17,590 nucleotides of DNA from positions 1 to 17,590 of the forward strand of contig JANOET010000033.1 of the NCBI GenBank assembly GCA_031413415.1, written 5' to 3'. The position numbers and the translations under genes were made by a program. The DNA is from UBA668 sp031413415. Its GTDB lineage: Bacteria > Actinomycetota > Acidimicrobiia > Acidimicrobiales > Ilumatobacteraceae. Below the pieces are notes generated by a model, which searched no databases, was not told where the DNA came from, and saw only the letters and a program-made list of their open reading frames with translations. How positions within the stretch are numbered: the stretch's first letter is position 1; every line of letters begins with the position of its first letter. Shown one piece after another: positions 7,925 through 15,494 of the stretch.

Positions 7925-10900
7925 GGCTCGCCTCCATCACCTTCGCCAGCGTCTGTTCCTCGTCGAGACCCGCGTCGCGGGCGTCCTGCATCACGGTGAG
8001 CACCCGTTGGTAGTCCACCGGCATCACCCGCTTGAAGCTGCCCACCTCGTTGGCCCAGCCGTCGAGGATGCGCTGTCCCACGGCCGACTCGGTGTGCCGC
8101 ACGTGCGACTCGATCGTGGTGCGCAGGAACTCCTGGTCGGCCGGCTCGAGCGGCTGCAGCCGCACCATGTCGCCGTTCAACTTGGCGGCGAACACGTCGT
8201 CGGGGTCGTACGCGTAGGCGATGCCACCACTCATACCGGCACCGAAGTTCCGGCCAGTGGGGCCGAGCACCACCACTCGCCCACCGGTCATGTACTCGCA
8301 ACCGTGGTCGCCCACGCCCTCGACCACCGCAGTCGCACCCGAGTTGCGCACGCAGAACCGTTCACCCACCATGCCGCGCAGGAAGATCTCGCCGCCGGTG
8401 GCGCCGTACCCGATGACGTTGCCGGCGATGATGTTGTCCTCGGCGACGAACGGGGACCGCCGATCTGGCCGCACCACCACTCGCCCACCACTCAGACCCT
8501 TGCCGACATAGTCGTTGGCGTCGCCCTCCAGGGTCATCGTCACGCCGCTCGGCACGAACGCACCGAAGCTCTGGCCGGCCGAGCCGCGGAAGCGGAGTTC
8601 GATGGTGCCGTCGGGCAGTCCGGCGCCGCTGTACTTCTTGGTGATCGCGTTGCCGAGCATCGTGCCGACGGTGCGGTTCACGTTCCTGATGGCGATGTCG
8701 AGGCTCACCGATTCGCCACGCTCGATGGCCGGCTCACATGCGGCGATCAACTGTTGGTCGAGCGCGAACTCCAGGTCGTGGTCCTGCGCCACCGACTGGT
8801 GCAACGTCTGCCCGTACGGGTTCTGCGGCACGGCCAGGATCGGGCTGATGTCCAGCCCCTTTGCCTTCCAGTGCTGCACGGCCGTGCGCACGTCGAGCAT
8901 CTCGACGTGGCCGATCATCTCCTGCATGGTGCGGAAGCCCAGTGCCGCCATGTGCTCGCGTACCTCCTGGGCGATGTACTCCATGAAGTTGATGACGAAT
9001 TCGGGCTTGCCGCTGAACTTCTTGCGCAACTCGGGGTTCTGGGTGGCGACACCCACCGGGCAGGTGTCGAGGTGGCAGACGCGCATCATGATGCAGCCGC
9101 TCACCACCAATGGTGCGGTGGCGAAGCCGAACTCCTCGGCGCCGAGCAGGGCGGCGATGACCACGTCGCGGCCGGTCTTCAACTGACCGTCGGCCTGCAC
9201 CACGATGCGGTCGCGCAGCCCGTTCAGCAGCAGCGTCTGCTGCGTCTCGGCCAGGCCCAGCTCCCACGGTGCACCGGCGTGCTTCAGTGAGGTCAACGGG
9301 CTCGCGCCGGTGCCGCCGTCGTGGCCGCTGATCAGCACCACGTCGGCTTTGGCCTTGCTCACGCCTGCGGCCACCGTGCCCACGCCCACCTCCGACACCA
9401 GCTTCACGTGCACGCGTGCCGCGGGGTTCGAGTTCTTCAGGTCGTGGATGAGCTGCTTGAGGTCCTCGATCGAGTAGATGTCGTGGTGCGGCGGCGGGCT
9501 GATCAGACCCACACCGGGCGTGCTGTGCCGCGTCTTGGCCACCCACGGGTACACCTTGTGGCCGGGCAGCTGGCCGCCCTCGCCGGGCTTGGCACCCTGG
9601 GCCATCTTGATCTGCAGATCGTCGGCGTTCACCAGGTACTCGCTGGTCACACCGAAGCGGCCGCTCGCCACCTGCTTGATCGAGCTGCGCCGCTCGGGGT
9701 CGTGCAGGCGGTCGGCGTCCTCGCCACCCTCGCCGGTGTTGCTCTTGCCGCCGATGCGATTCATCGCCACGGCCAGCGTCTCGTGTGCCTCGGCGCTGAT
9801 GCTGCCGTAGCTCATCGCGCCGGTGCTGAACCGGCGGACGATGTCGCTCACCGGCTCGACCTCGTCGATCGGCACGGGTGCCCGGTCGCCGGCGAAGTCG
9901 AACAGCCCGCGCAGTGTCGCCGCCTGGCGCGACAGACCGTCGACCAGCGCGGTGTACTGCTGGAAGATGTCGTAACGGCTCGCACGCGTCGCGTGCTGCA
10001 GCTTGAACACGGTCTCGGGGTTGAACAGGTGGATGTCGCCCTCGCGACGCCACTGGTACTCGCCGCCCAGTTCGAGCTTGCGGTGCGCCCGCTCTTCGGG
10101 CCGGCGCGGGTGGGCTGCGGCATGACGGGCGGCGACTTCGGCCGCGATCTCGTCGAGGCCGACGCCGCCGAGACGGCTGACGGTGCCGGTGAAGTACTCG
10201 TCGACCAGTTCGTGACCCAGGCCGATGGCTTCGAAGATCTGCGCCCCGGTGTAGCTGGCGACGGTGCTGACGCCCATCTTGCTCATCACCTTCAGCACAC
10301 CCTTGCCGGCGGCCTTGATGTAGTGCTTGACGGCCTTGTGCGGGTCGACCGCGCCGAGGCCGTGCAGGTCCTCGCGGACCATGTCCTCGATGCTCTCGAA
10401 CGCCAGGTACGGGTTGATCGCACCGGCGCCGTAGCCGATGAGCAACGCCATGTGGTGCACCTCGCGGGCGTCGCCACACTCGACGACGAGGCCGACCTTG
10501 GTGCGCTGCTTCTCGCGAATCAAGTGATGGTGCACCGCTGCGGTCAGCAACAGGCTGGGGATCGGTGCGTACACCTCGTCGCTGTTGCGGTCGCTGAGCA
10601 CGATGATCCGCGCGCCGTCCTCGATGGCCTTGCTCACCTCGTTGCGCACCGCGTCGAGCGCCCGCTTCAGCGCCAGGCCGCCACCGGCCACGCGGTACAG
10701 ACCGCTCACCTCGACGGCGGCCAGTTCGGGGAAGTCGCCCCCCTCGTTGATGTGGATGATCTTGGCCAGCTCGTCGTTGTCGATCACCGGGAACGGCAGC
10801 ACCAGCTGACGGCAGCTCTCCGGCCCGGGAGCGAGGAGGTTGGCCTCAGGCCCCACCGTCGAACCCACCGAGGTGACGACTTCTTCACGGATGGCGTCGA

Positions 10901-12473
10901 GCGGCGGGTTGGTGACCTGCGCGAACAGCTGCGAGAAGTAGTCGAACAACAGGCGCGGGCGCTCGCTGAGCACCGCGATGGGCGTGTCGGTGCCCATCGA
11001 ACCGATCGGCTCGATCCCCAGCTTGGCCATCGGTCCGAGGATGATCTTCAGCTCCTCGTGCGTGTACCCGAACATCTGCTGGCGGCGCAGCACGCTCTGC
11101 CGGCTGAACACCACGTGCTCGCGGTCGGGCAGCTCATCGAGCTCGACGAGCCCCTCGTCGAGCCACTGCTGATACGGGTGCGCCTGGGCCAGCGAGCGCT
11201 TGATCTCGTCGTCCTCGACGATGCGACCCTGCGCCGTGTCGATCAGGAACATGCGACCCGGCTGGAGGCGTCCCTTGCGGACCACCTTCGCGGGGTCGAT
11301 GTCGATGACGCCCACCTCGCTGGCCAACACGACGAGGTCGTCGTCGGTCACCCAATAGCGGCTGGGGCGCAGACCGTTGCGGTCGAGCACAGCGCCAATG
11401 ACGGTGCCGTCGGTGAAGCACACGCTCGCCGGGCCGTCCCACGGCTCCATCAGCGACGAGTGGAAACGGTAGAACGCCCGCTTCTCGGCCTCCATCGTGT
11501 CGTGGTTCTCCCACGCCTCGGGGATCATCATCAGCATCGCGTGCGGCAGGCTGCGGCCGCCGAGGTGCAACAGTTCGAGCACCTCGTCGAAGCTCGCCGA
11601 GTCGCTGCCGCCGGGCGTGCAGATGGGGAACGCCCGGTCGAGGCCAGGGATGACGTCGCTGGCGAGCATGCTCTCGCGCGTCCGCATCCAGTTGCGGTTG
11701 CCCTGCACCGTGTTGATCTCGCCGTTGTGGGCGATGAATCGGTACGGATGCGCGAGCGGCCAGCTGGGGAACGTGTTGGTGCTGAACCGACTGTGCACCA
11801 GCGCCAGTGCGCTCTCGACGCGCTCGTCGGCCAGGTCGGTGAAGAACACCGCCAACTGCGGTGTCGTGAACATGCCCTTGTAGATGAGGGTGCGGCTGCT
11901 GAGCGAAGGGAAGAACGTCGTCTGCTCGGTGGGGAGCTCGTGCTCGATGCGCTTGCGAGCGACGAACAGCTTGCGGTCGAGATCGATGCCCGCTGCGCCG
12001 GCGGGATCCGCGACGAACAGGTGCCGGAAGCTGGGTATCACCGAGCGGGCGGTCGCGCCCAGGCAATCGGGCTGCGTCGGCACCTCGCGCCAGCCGAGCA
12101 CGGTGAGGCCCTCGCCGGCGAAGATCGACTCGATGGCCGCGGTGGCCTTCTCGGCGTCGTTGCCGTCGGCGGGCAGGAAGCCCATGCCCACCGCATACGC
12201 GCCTGCGGGAGGAAGGTCGAACGACACGACCTCGCGCAGGAAGCGATCAGGCACCTGGATGAGGATGCCCGCACCGTCACCCGAGTCGGCCTCGGCGCCG
12301 GTGGCACCGCGGTGCTCCATGTTGCAGAGCGCGCCGATGCCCATCGAGACGATGGACCGGGTGGCCCTGCCCTTGATGTCGGCCACGAACGAGACGCCAC
12401 ACGCGTCGTGTTCGAACCGCGGGTCGTACAGCCCGGAGGGCGCGGGAAGTCCCGCGGGGAAAGAGTTGTGCAT
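7917..12473 (-). CDS. gltB: Glutamate synthase (NADPH) large subunit
   Basis: The alpha subunit of GOGAT, 1518 residues, full length. The order is an N-terminal class-II glutamine amidotransferase domain, central domain, FMN-binding synthase domain, and C-terminal GXGXG beta-helix. 'YDPRFEHDACGVSF' places the nucleophile at Cys25, so a 24-residue propeptide must be cleaved off, as known for this family. The synthase domain shows 'NTGEGGEDADR', 'IKMAQGAKPGEGGQLPG', 'SPPPHHDIYSIEDL' and 'ISGHDGGTGASPL'. The 3Fe-4S cysteines are C1127, C1133 and C1138 ('CIMMRVCHLDTC'). The C-terminal part has the glycine pattern 'GGRVVVLGPTGRNFGAGMSGG'. The ATG at 12473 is preceded by GGAAG with 9-nt spacing; the frame is open upstream to 12632 but lacks family sequence. 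It heads the gltB-gltD-lysM-ppc block and diverges from a membrane-protein gene. Confidence 0.98.
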   Translation of the reverse strand: MHNSFPAGLPAPSGLYDPRFEHDACGVSFVADIKGRATRSIVSMGIGALCNMEHRGATGAEADSGDGAGILIQVPDRFLREVVSFDLPPAGAYAVGMGFLPADGNDAEKATAAIESIFAGEGLTVLGWREVPTQPDCLGATARSVIPSFRHLFVADPAGAAGIDLDRKLFVARKRIEHELPTEQTTFFPSLSSRTLIYKGMFTTPQLAVFFTDLADERVESALALVHSRFSTNTFPSWPLAHPYRFIAHNGEINTVQGNRNWMRTRESMLASDVIPGLDRAFPICTPGGSDSASFDEVLELLHLGGRSLPHAMLMMIPEAWENHDTMEAEKRAFYRFHSSLMEPWDGPASVCFTDGTVIGAVLDRNGLRPSRYWVTDDDLVVLASEVGVIDIDPAKVVRKGRLQPGRMFLIDTAQGRIVEDDEIKRSLAQAHPYQQWLDEGLVELDELPDREHVVFSRQSVLRRQQMFGYTHEELKIILGPMAKLGIEPIGSMGTDTPIAVLSERPRLLFDYFSQLFAQVTNPPLDAIREEVVTSVGSTVGPEANLLAPGPESCRQLVLPFPVIDNDELAKIIHINEGGDFPELAAVEVSGLYRVAGGGLALKRALDAVRNEVSKAIEDGARIIVLSDRNSDEVYAPIPSLLLTAAVHHHLIREKQRTKVGLVVECGDAREVHHMALLIGYGAGAINPYLAFESIEDMVREDLHGLGAVDPHKAVKHYIKAAGKGVLKVMSKMGVSTVASYTGAQIFEAIGLGHELVDEYFTGTVSRLGGVGLDEIAAEVAARHAAAHPRRPEERAHRKLELGGEYQWRREGDIHLFNPETVFKLQHATRASRYDIFQQYTALVDGLSRQAATLRGLFDFAGDRAPVPIDEVEPVSDIVRRFSTGAMSYGSISAEAHETLAVAMNRIGGKSNTGEGGEDADRLHDPERRSSIKQVASGRFGVTSEYLVNADDLQIKMAQGAKPGEGGQLPGHKVYPWVAKTRHSTPGVGLISPPPHHDIYSIEDLKQLIHDLKNSNPAARVHVKLVSEVGVGTVAAGVSKAKADVVLISGHDGGTGASPLTSLKHAGAPWELGLAETQQTLLLNGLRDRIVVQADGQLKTGRDVVIAALLGAEEFGFATAPLVVSGCIMMRVCHLDTCPVGVATQNPELRKKFSGKPEFVINFMEYIAQEVREHMAALGFRTMQEMIGHVEMLDVRTAVQHWKAKGLDISPILAVPQNPYGQTLHQSVAQDHDLEFALDQQLIAACEPAIERGESVSLDIAIRNVNRTVGTMLGNAITKKYSGAGLPDGTIELRFRGSAGQSFGAFVPSGVTMTLEGDANDYVGKGLSGGRVVVRPDRRSPFVAEDNIIAGNVIGYGATGGEIFLRGMVGERFCVRNSGATAVVEGVGDHGCEYMTGGRVVVLGPTGRNFGAGMSGGIAYAYDPDDVFAAKLNGDMVRLQPLEPADQEFLRTTIESHVRHTESAVGQRILDGWANEVGSFKRVMPVDYQRVLTVMQDARDAGLDEEQTLAKVMEASRG

Positions 12474-12647
12474 CGAGTTCTGCTTCCACGGAGTCGGTTG
12501 ACGGCTGGGTGGCGCACGGGACGACGCTGGCCCGAACGATGAACGACATGTTACGGGTTCGCACGCCCGACGCGCCAGACCGTTCCGACCGAGACGCCGA
12601 GTGCCCATGCCACCAGGCTCTGCATCACCCATCTAGGCTCGCCGGGA
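12474..12647. promoter_or_regulatory. Divergent promoter region between gltB and the YihY-like gene
   Basis: This 174-bp spacer must hold the promoter for the gltB block (minus) and for the membrane-protein gene (plus). For gltB the best -10-like hexamer is TAACAT on the minus strand (12553-12548), leaving a ~70-nt leader; no matching -35 is seen. For the plus-strand gene see TAGGCT at 12634. No clear riboswitch fold or convincing GlnR/NtcA-type box is seen. Confidence 0.5.
12634..12639 (+). promoter_or_regulatory. Candidate -10 hexamer TAGGCT for the YihY-like gene
   Basis: TAGGCT fits the actinobacterial TAnnnT -10 pattern and ends 8 nt before the ATG at 12648. That implies a leaderless or nearly leaderless mRNA. 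No usable Shine-Dalgarno is present; the only purine run, 'ggga', touches the start codon. No -35 is apparent. Confidence 0.35.
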
Positions 12648-13517
12648 ATGGACGATCGCATCGAGCACCTCAAGGAACAGGTTGCGTCCAGCTACGAGCG
12701 CCTCGAGGAGTCCAACAAGCTCGGCCCTCTGGTGGCCACCGGCAAACGCTTCTTCTCCATCGAGGGGCTCGACCTCGCCGGTCTGCTCGCACTCGAGTTG
12801 TTCACCGTCATCATCCCGTTGGCGCTGCTCGGCTACAGCGCGGCCAGCAACTTCAACGAGACCCTGAGCTTCGCCGACTTCATGATCAAGTGGCTGGACC
12901 TCAAGGGCCAGAGCGCCGAGCAGGTGCAGGGTCTGTTCGGCGACAGCGGCGACCTGCGCAGCACCTGGACGTTCCTCGGCATCGCCGGCTTCCTGTTCTG
13001 GGGTCTGCCCATGTCCGCGCAGGTGGCCAAGACATTCGCCCGCGCGTTCCGACGCGAACGTTGGCCGTTCTGGACCGAGGTGTGGCGCGGCGGCGTCTGG
13101 TTCACCGTGCTGCTGACGAGCCAGATTCTCACCGTCGTGCTCACCCGCGGTCTCGACTGGCGCGGTCCGCTGAACATCCTCGCCTGGCTGCCGGCGTTCG
13201 TCCTGTGGTCGGTGTCGCCGCTCATCCTCGTGCGCAACGGGACCGCCGGCTGGAGGTACATGGCCTGGTGCGGCATGGCCGGCCTCGTCCTCGACGTGAT
13301 CGGGGTGCGCATCACCATTCGCTGGGTGTTCCCGAGTCTGCTCGAAGGCTGGACCAGCTTCGGCCCCATCGGCGTCGCCATGGCGATGATGACGACATGC
13401 ACGGTCATCGCCACGCTATGGGTGCTCACGGCATGCCTCGGCGCGGTGGTGTGGGAGCGCAAGGCTCCGGCCGACACGGTGCTCATGTCGCAGGAGTCGT
13501 CCACCACCACTGCCTAG
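12648..13517 (+). CDS. YihY/BrkB-like integral membrane protein
   Basis: A 289-residue polytopic membrane protein. A charged ~35-residue N-terminal helix, possibly coiled ('HLKEQVASSYERLEESNKL'), is followed by about six hydrophobic segments near residues 41-66, 107-128, 149-166, 176-196, 203-222 and 239-269, ending in a short polar Ser/Thr tail. The pattern of an amphipathic N-terminus, a long loop after the first segment ('NFNETLSFADFMIKWLDLKGQSAEQVQGLFG') and 'LPMSAQVAKTFARAFRRERWPFWTEVWRGG' resembles YihY/BrkB-family envelope proteins, whose transport role is not settled. The family call is moderate; that it is a membrane protein is very likely. Its stop (TAG, 13515-13517) is followed by a DUF4190-like gene after 9 nt. 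Confidence 0.65.
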   Translation: MDDRIEHLKEQVASSYERLEESNKLGPLVATGKRFFSIEGLDLAGLLALELFTVIIPLALLGYSAASNFNETLSFADFMIKWLDLKGQSAEQVQGLFGDSGDLRSTWTFLGIAGFLFWGLPMSAQVAKTFARAFRRERWPFWTEVWRGGVWFTVLLTSQILTVVLTRGLDWRGPLNILAWLPAFVLWSVSPLILVRNGTAGWRYMAWCGMAGLVLDVIGVRITIRWVFPSLLEGWTSFGPIGVAMAMMTTCTVIATLWVLTACLGAVVWERKAPADTVLMSQESSTTTA

Positions 13518-13520
13518 GAT
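13515..13520 (+). promoter_or_regulatory. Candidate -10 hexamer TAGGAT, overlapping the YihY-like stop codon
   Basis: TAGGAT starts with the TAG stop of the membrane-protein gene and ends 6 nt before the next ATG (13527). It matches the TAGGnT pattern at other starts in this window, and the gene it precedes has no clear Shine-Dalgarno. It would allow the small downstream gene its own leaderless transcript. Confidence 0.35.
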
Positions 13521-13526
13521 CCCTGC

Positions 13527-13901
13527 ATGTCCGCCTTGCCGCCTCCTCCGCCGCCACCCGGCGGATCCAACCCCTACGGTCAGCAGCCTCAGGGCGGTCC
13601 GCCCTACGGGTACCAGCCCTACGGCGCGGGAGGCCAGGTCGAGCACCCGCAGGGCACCACCATCCTGGTGCTCGGCATCCTGTCGATCGTCGTGTGCGGT
13701 GTGCTCGGACCGTTCGCCTGGTCGATGGGCAACAAGGCGATGCGCGAGATGGCCGCGAACCCGCAGGCGTTCTACTCGAATCGCGGCAACGTCAACGCCG
13801 GCCGCATCTGCGGCATCGTCGGCACCGTGCTGATGGCCCTCGGCATCGCCGCCTTCGTGTTGTTCGTCGTCGCGGCCGCCTCCATCAGCACCACGCAATG
13901 A
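13527..13901 (+). CDS. Small DUF4190-like membrane protein with Pro/Gly/Tyr-rich N-terminus
   Basis: A 124-residue protein. Residues 1-42 are low-complexity Pro/Gly/Gln/Tyr ('PPPPPPPGG', 'GGPPYGYQPYG'), as in many actinobacterial small membrane proteins. Two transmembrane helices follow at ~44-66 ('TTILVLGILSIVVCGVLGPFAW') and ~93-118 ('RICGIVGTVLMALGIAAFVLFVV'). Between them is a short loop with 'SMGNKAMREMAANPQAFYSNRGNVNAG', which resembles the DUF4190 layout of two hydrophobic helices with a conserved G-K/A-xx-Met loop. The function is unknown; a membrane scaffold or assembly role is often guessed from the Pro-rich tail but is not shown here. The start follows the previous gene by 9 nt. 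Confidence 0.75.
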   Translation: MSALPPPPPPPGGSNPYGQQPQGGPPYGYQPYGAGGQVEHPQGTTILVLGILSIVVCGVLGPFAWSMGNKAMREMAANPQAFYSNRGNVNAGRICGIVGTVLMALGIAAFVLFVVAAASISTTQ

Positions 13902-13924
13902 CATCGGAGCGACCGGGCGAGGAA

Positions 13925-13930
13925 TAGGTT
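13925..13930 (+). promoter_or_regulatory. Candidate -10 hexamer TAGGTT for the pirin gene
   Basis: TAGGTT lies 25 nt before the ATG at 13956. It overlaps the in-frame TTG at 13929, which would therefore lie upstream of, not within, the transcript. This favours ATG 13956 as the pirin start, with a ~20-nt leader containing 'ggcggg' as a weak Shine-Dalgarno. Confidence 0.3.
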
Positions 13931-13955
13931 GCGTACGCAAACGGTTGGCGGGATC

Positions 13956-14996
13956 ATGACCACCCCCATCGCCGCCACCGTGACCCGCCAGATCCGGGCC
14001 CAACAGGCCGTCGAAGGCGACGGCTTCGTCGTTCGTCGGCCCTTCCCCACCTCGACCCTGTCGCACCTCGACCCGTTCCTGCTGTTCGACCACATGGGGC
14101 CGGTCGAGTTCCAACCCGGCAAAGGTGTCGGGACGCCCTGGCATCCGCACCGCGGCTTCGAGACCGTCACCTACCTGCTCGAGGGGGACATGGAGCACCG
14201 AGATTCGATGGGGAACCACGGCTCGTTGCGCTCCGGCGACACCCAGTGGATGACGGCCGCGTCCGGGGTGCTCCACAAGGAGGGCCCCAGCGCCACGGTG
14301 CAGGAGACCGGCGGTCGCGTCCACGGCCTGCAACTGTGGGTGAACCTCCCCGCCGCGCAGAAGATGGACCCACCCGCCTATCAGGACCTTCGCGCCGAGG
14401 CCAACGCTCGCCGAGACGAACCGGGCGCCGTCGTGCGGGTCATCGCCGGCGACCTGTTCGGCCTGCAGGGGCCCGGCGCCACTCGCACCCCCATCGCCTA
14501 CGCCCACGTCACGCTCGACGAGGGCGCCACCGTCACGACGTCGCTCCCCCACGGTCAACGTGCCCTGCTGTACCCGATGACGGGCTCGGTACGCGTCGGC
14601 GACACGCAGGTCGACGAGGGCATCCTCGCGGTGCTCGACGGCGACGAGCTCACCGTGCACGGCGCGGCACCGTCGAGCGACGTGATCGTGCTCACCGGCG
14701 AACCGATCGGCGAACCGGTCGCCCGCTACGGCCCGTTCGTGATGAACACCGAAGCCGAGCTGCGCGAGGCATTCCGCGACTTCGAGCGCGGCGCGTGGAA
14801 TCCCCCCACTTCGTGCGGGGCGCTTGCGGGGTGCCATGGGACTCAAAACGCCGCCCGGGCCCCCGCGGGCCCGCTGCACGCCGTATTCAGTTCGAAGCCG
14901 CCGGACGGGAGTTCCGACCACTTCGGAATCGCCTGCGGTCGGACGGGAGATCCGAGCCGCATGCGGGAGATTCAGTCGTCGTCGCCGTTGCCGTGA
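13956..14996 (+). CDS. Pirin family protein with unusual C-terminal tail
   Basis: A bicupin of the pirin family; members include quercetinase-like dioxygenases and redox-sensing nuclear proteins. The metal site is complete: H63 and H65 in 'WHPHRGFET', H107 and E109 in 'ASGVLHKEG'. The N-terminal 'DPFLLFDHMGP' and the C-terminal 'YGPFVMNTEAELREAFRDFERG' are typical. Pirins normally end soon after that last motif (~290 residues), but here the frame continues ~60 residues, from about 285 to 346. This tail has no family similarity, is rich in Gly/Ala/Ser/Pro, and spans two GC-rich hairpins. It ends inside the convergent acidic-protein gene (25-nt overlap). The tail may be real, or a stop may have been lost. 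The ATG at 13956 starts at the family N-terminus; TTG 13929 is an alternative nine codons upstream. The physiological substrate is unknown. Confidence 0.88.
   Translation: MTTPIAATVTRQIRAQQAVEGDGFVVRRPFPTSTLSHLDPFLLFDHMGPVEFQPGKGVGTPWHPHRGFETVTYLLEGDMEHRDSMGNHGSLRSGDTQWMTAASGVLHKEGPSATVQETGGRVHGLQLWVNLPAAQKMDPPAYQDLRAEANARRDEPGAVVRVIAGDLFGLQGPGATRTPIAYAHVTLDEGATVTTSLPHGQRALLYPMTGSVRVGDTQVDEGILAVLDGDELTVHGAAPSSDVIVLTGEPIGEPVARYGPFVMNTEAELREAFRDFERGAWNPPTSCGALAGCHGTQNAARAPAGPLHAVFSSKPPDGSSDHFGIACGRTGDPSRMREIQSSSPLP
14802..14873. terminator. Two GC-rich hairpins in the 3' part of the pirin frame
   Basis: The first (14802-14820) pairs cccc-n-cac with gtg-n-gggg around ttc, with one mismatch. The second (14856-14873) pairs cgggccc with gggcccg around ccgc and is perfect. 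Both lie just after the codons for the conserved pirin C-terminus, where a terminator would be expected if the protein ended there. No T-run follows, so the terminator role is inference. Confidence 0.4.
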
Positions 14997-15433
14997 CCGC
15001 TGTTGTCGTCATCGTCATCGTCGTCATCGTCGTCGTCGACACTGTTCTCGGTCTCGTCGTCGTCGTCATCGTCGTCGTCGTCGATGCTGGAGCCGGTGCT
15101 GTTCTCGGTCTCGTCGTCGTCGTCCATGCTGGTGCCGGTGCTGTTCTCGGTCTCGTCGTCGTCGTCGATCGTCGAGCCCGTGGCGTCATCGACCGAGGTG
15201 GTCGGCGCATCGGTGGTGGTCGCATCGGTGGTCACGGAGGCGGTCGTGGTGGGATCCTCCGTCGTCGACGGCTCGGTCGTCGTGTCCTCCTCGAGGGTGA
15301 CCTCGGTGACCGTGGTGACGATCTTCGGCTTGCTCGAGCCAGTGGCTGCGGCAGCGAAACCGGCGGCGCCGAAGACGAGCACGCCGGAGAGGGCGCTGAC
15401 GGCGATGATGCGGCTGCGGGATTGCGTGTTCAT
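14972..15433 (-). CDS. Secreted Asp-rich repeat protein
   Basis: A 153-residue protein I cannot place in a named family. Residues 1-30 ('MNTQSRSRIIAVSALSGVLVFGAAGFAAAA') form a clear Sec signal peptide with an Ala-rich cleavage region, and there is no lipobox Cys. After a short 'SSKPKIVTTVTEVTLEED' segment comes a Thr-rich stretch (51-80), then Asp blocks: two copies of a 14-residue unit (DDDDETENSTG plus three residues) and runs of nine and eleven Asp. It ends in 'NSGHGNGDDD'. The mature protein would be extremely acidic and disordered, with no Cys. Such proteins may bind Ca2+ or other cations outside the cell, but this is inference. The ATG at 15433 has an excellent AAGGAG 5 nt upstream; earlier in-frame codons lack a signal peptide. 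Its 3' end overlaps the pirin frame. Spacer 15434-15588 has small repeats, listed separately. Confidence 0.85.
   Translation of the reverse strand: MNTQSRSRIIAVSALSGVLVFGAAGFAAAATGSSKPKIVTTVTEVTLEEDTTTEPSTTEDPTTTASVTTDATTTDAPTTSVDDATGSTIDDDDETENSTGTSMDDDDETENSTGSSIDDDDDDDDDETENSVDDDDDDDDDDDNSGHGNGDDD
15042..15167. repeat. 42-bp tandem repeats in the Asp-rich gene
   Basis: Two nearly identical 42-bp units lie side by side (15084-15125 and 15126-15167), each coding 14 residues around DETENSTG. A third, partial copy of the core (ctgttctcggtctcgtcg) starts at 15042, offset 57 bp from the next. All shifts are multiples of three, so the frame is kept. The surrounding (gtc/atc)n runs encode poly-Asp and are themselves trinucleotide repeats. 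Confidence 0.9.
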
Positions 15434-15438
15434 GATGG

Positions 15439-15444
15439 CTCCTT
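15439..15444 (-). promoter_or_regulatory. Shine-Dalgarno AAGGAG of the Asp-rich protein gene
   Basis: AAGGAG on the minus strand lies 5 nt before the ATG at 15433. It is among the best ribosome sites in the window and fixes the start, which is also where the signal peptide begins. It suggests strong translation. Confidence 0.75.
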
Positions 15445-15494
15445 GGTGGCGGACGAGCACGTCGTTGCGACAAGTACACGCCACAACCAGCGCA

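Noticed and set aside
9321..12542. A 1073-codon open frame on the plus strand opposite gltB
   Set aside because: It is a mirror of the gltB codons in high-GC DNA, rich in Arg/His/Val with no family motifs; gltB on the other strand is unambiguous.
12538..12556. Possible GlnR box (GAAC...GTTAC) upstream of gltB
   Set aside because: The half-site order and the 5-nt spacing do not match the known GTnAC-n6-GnAAC arrangement; chance is a sufficient explanation.
12509..13927. Long plus-strand frame overlapping the YihY-like and DUF4190-like genes
   Set aside because: It is the out-of-frame shadow of two genes with clear membrane segments, and shows Arg/His-rich composition.
14975..15083. CRISPR-like or satellite array suggested by dense short repeats
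   Set aside because: The repeats are in-frame trinucleotides and 42-bp units inside a coding sequence, with no unique spacers between equal repeats and no cas genes.
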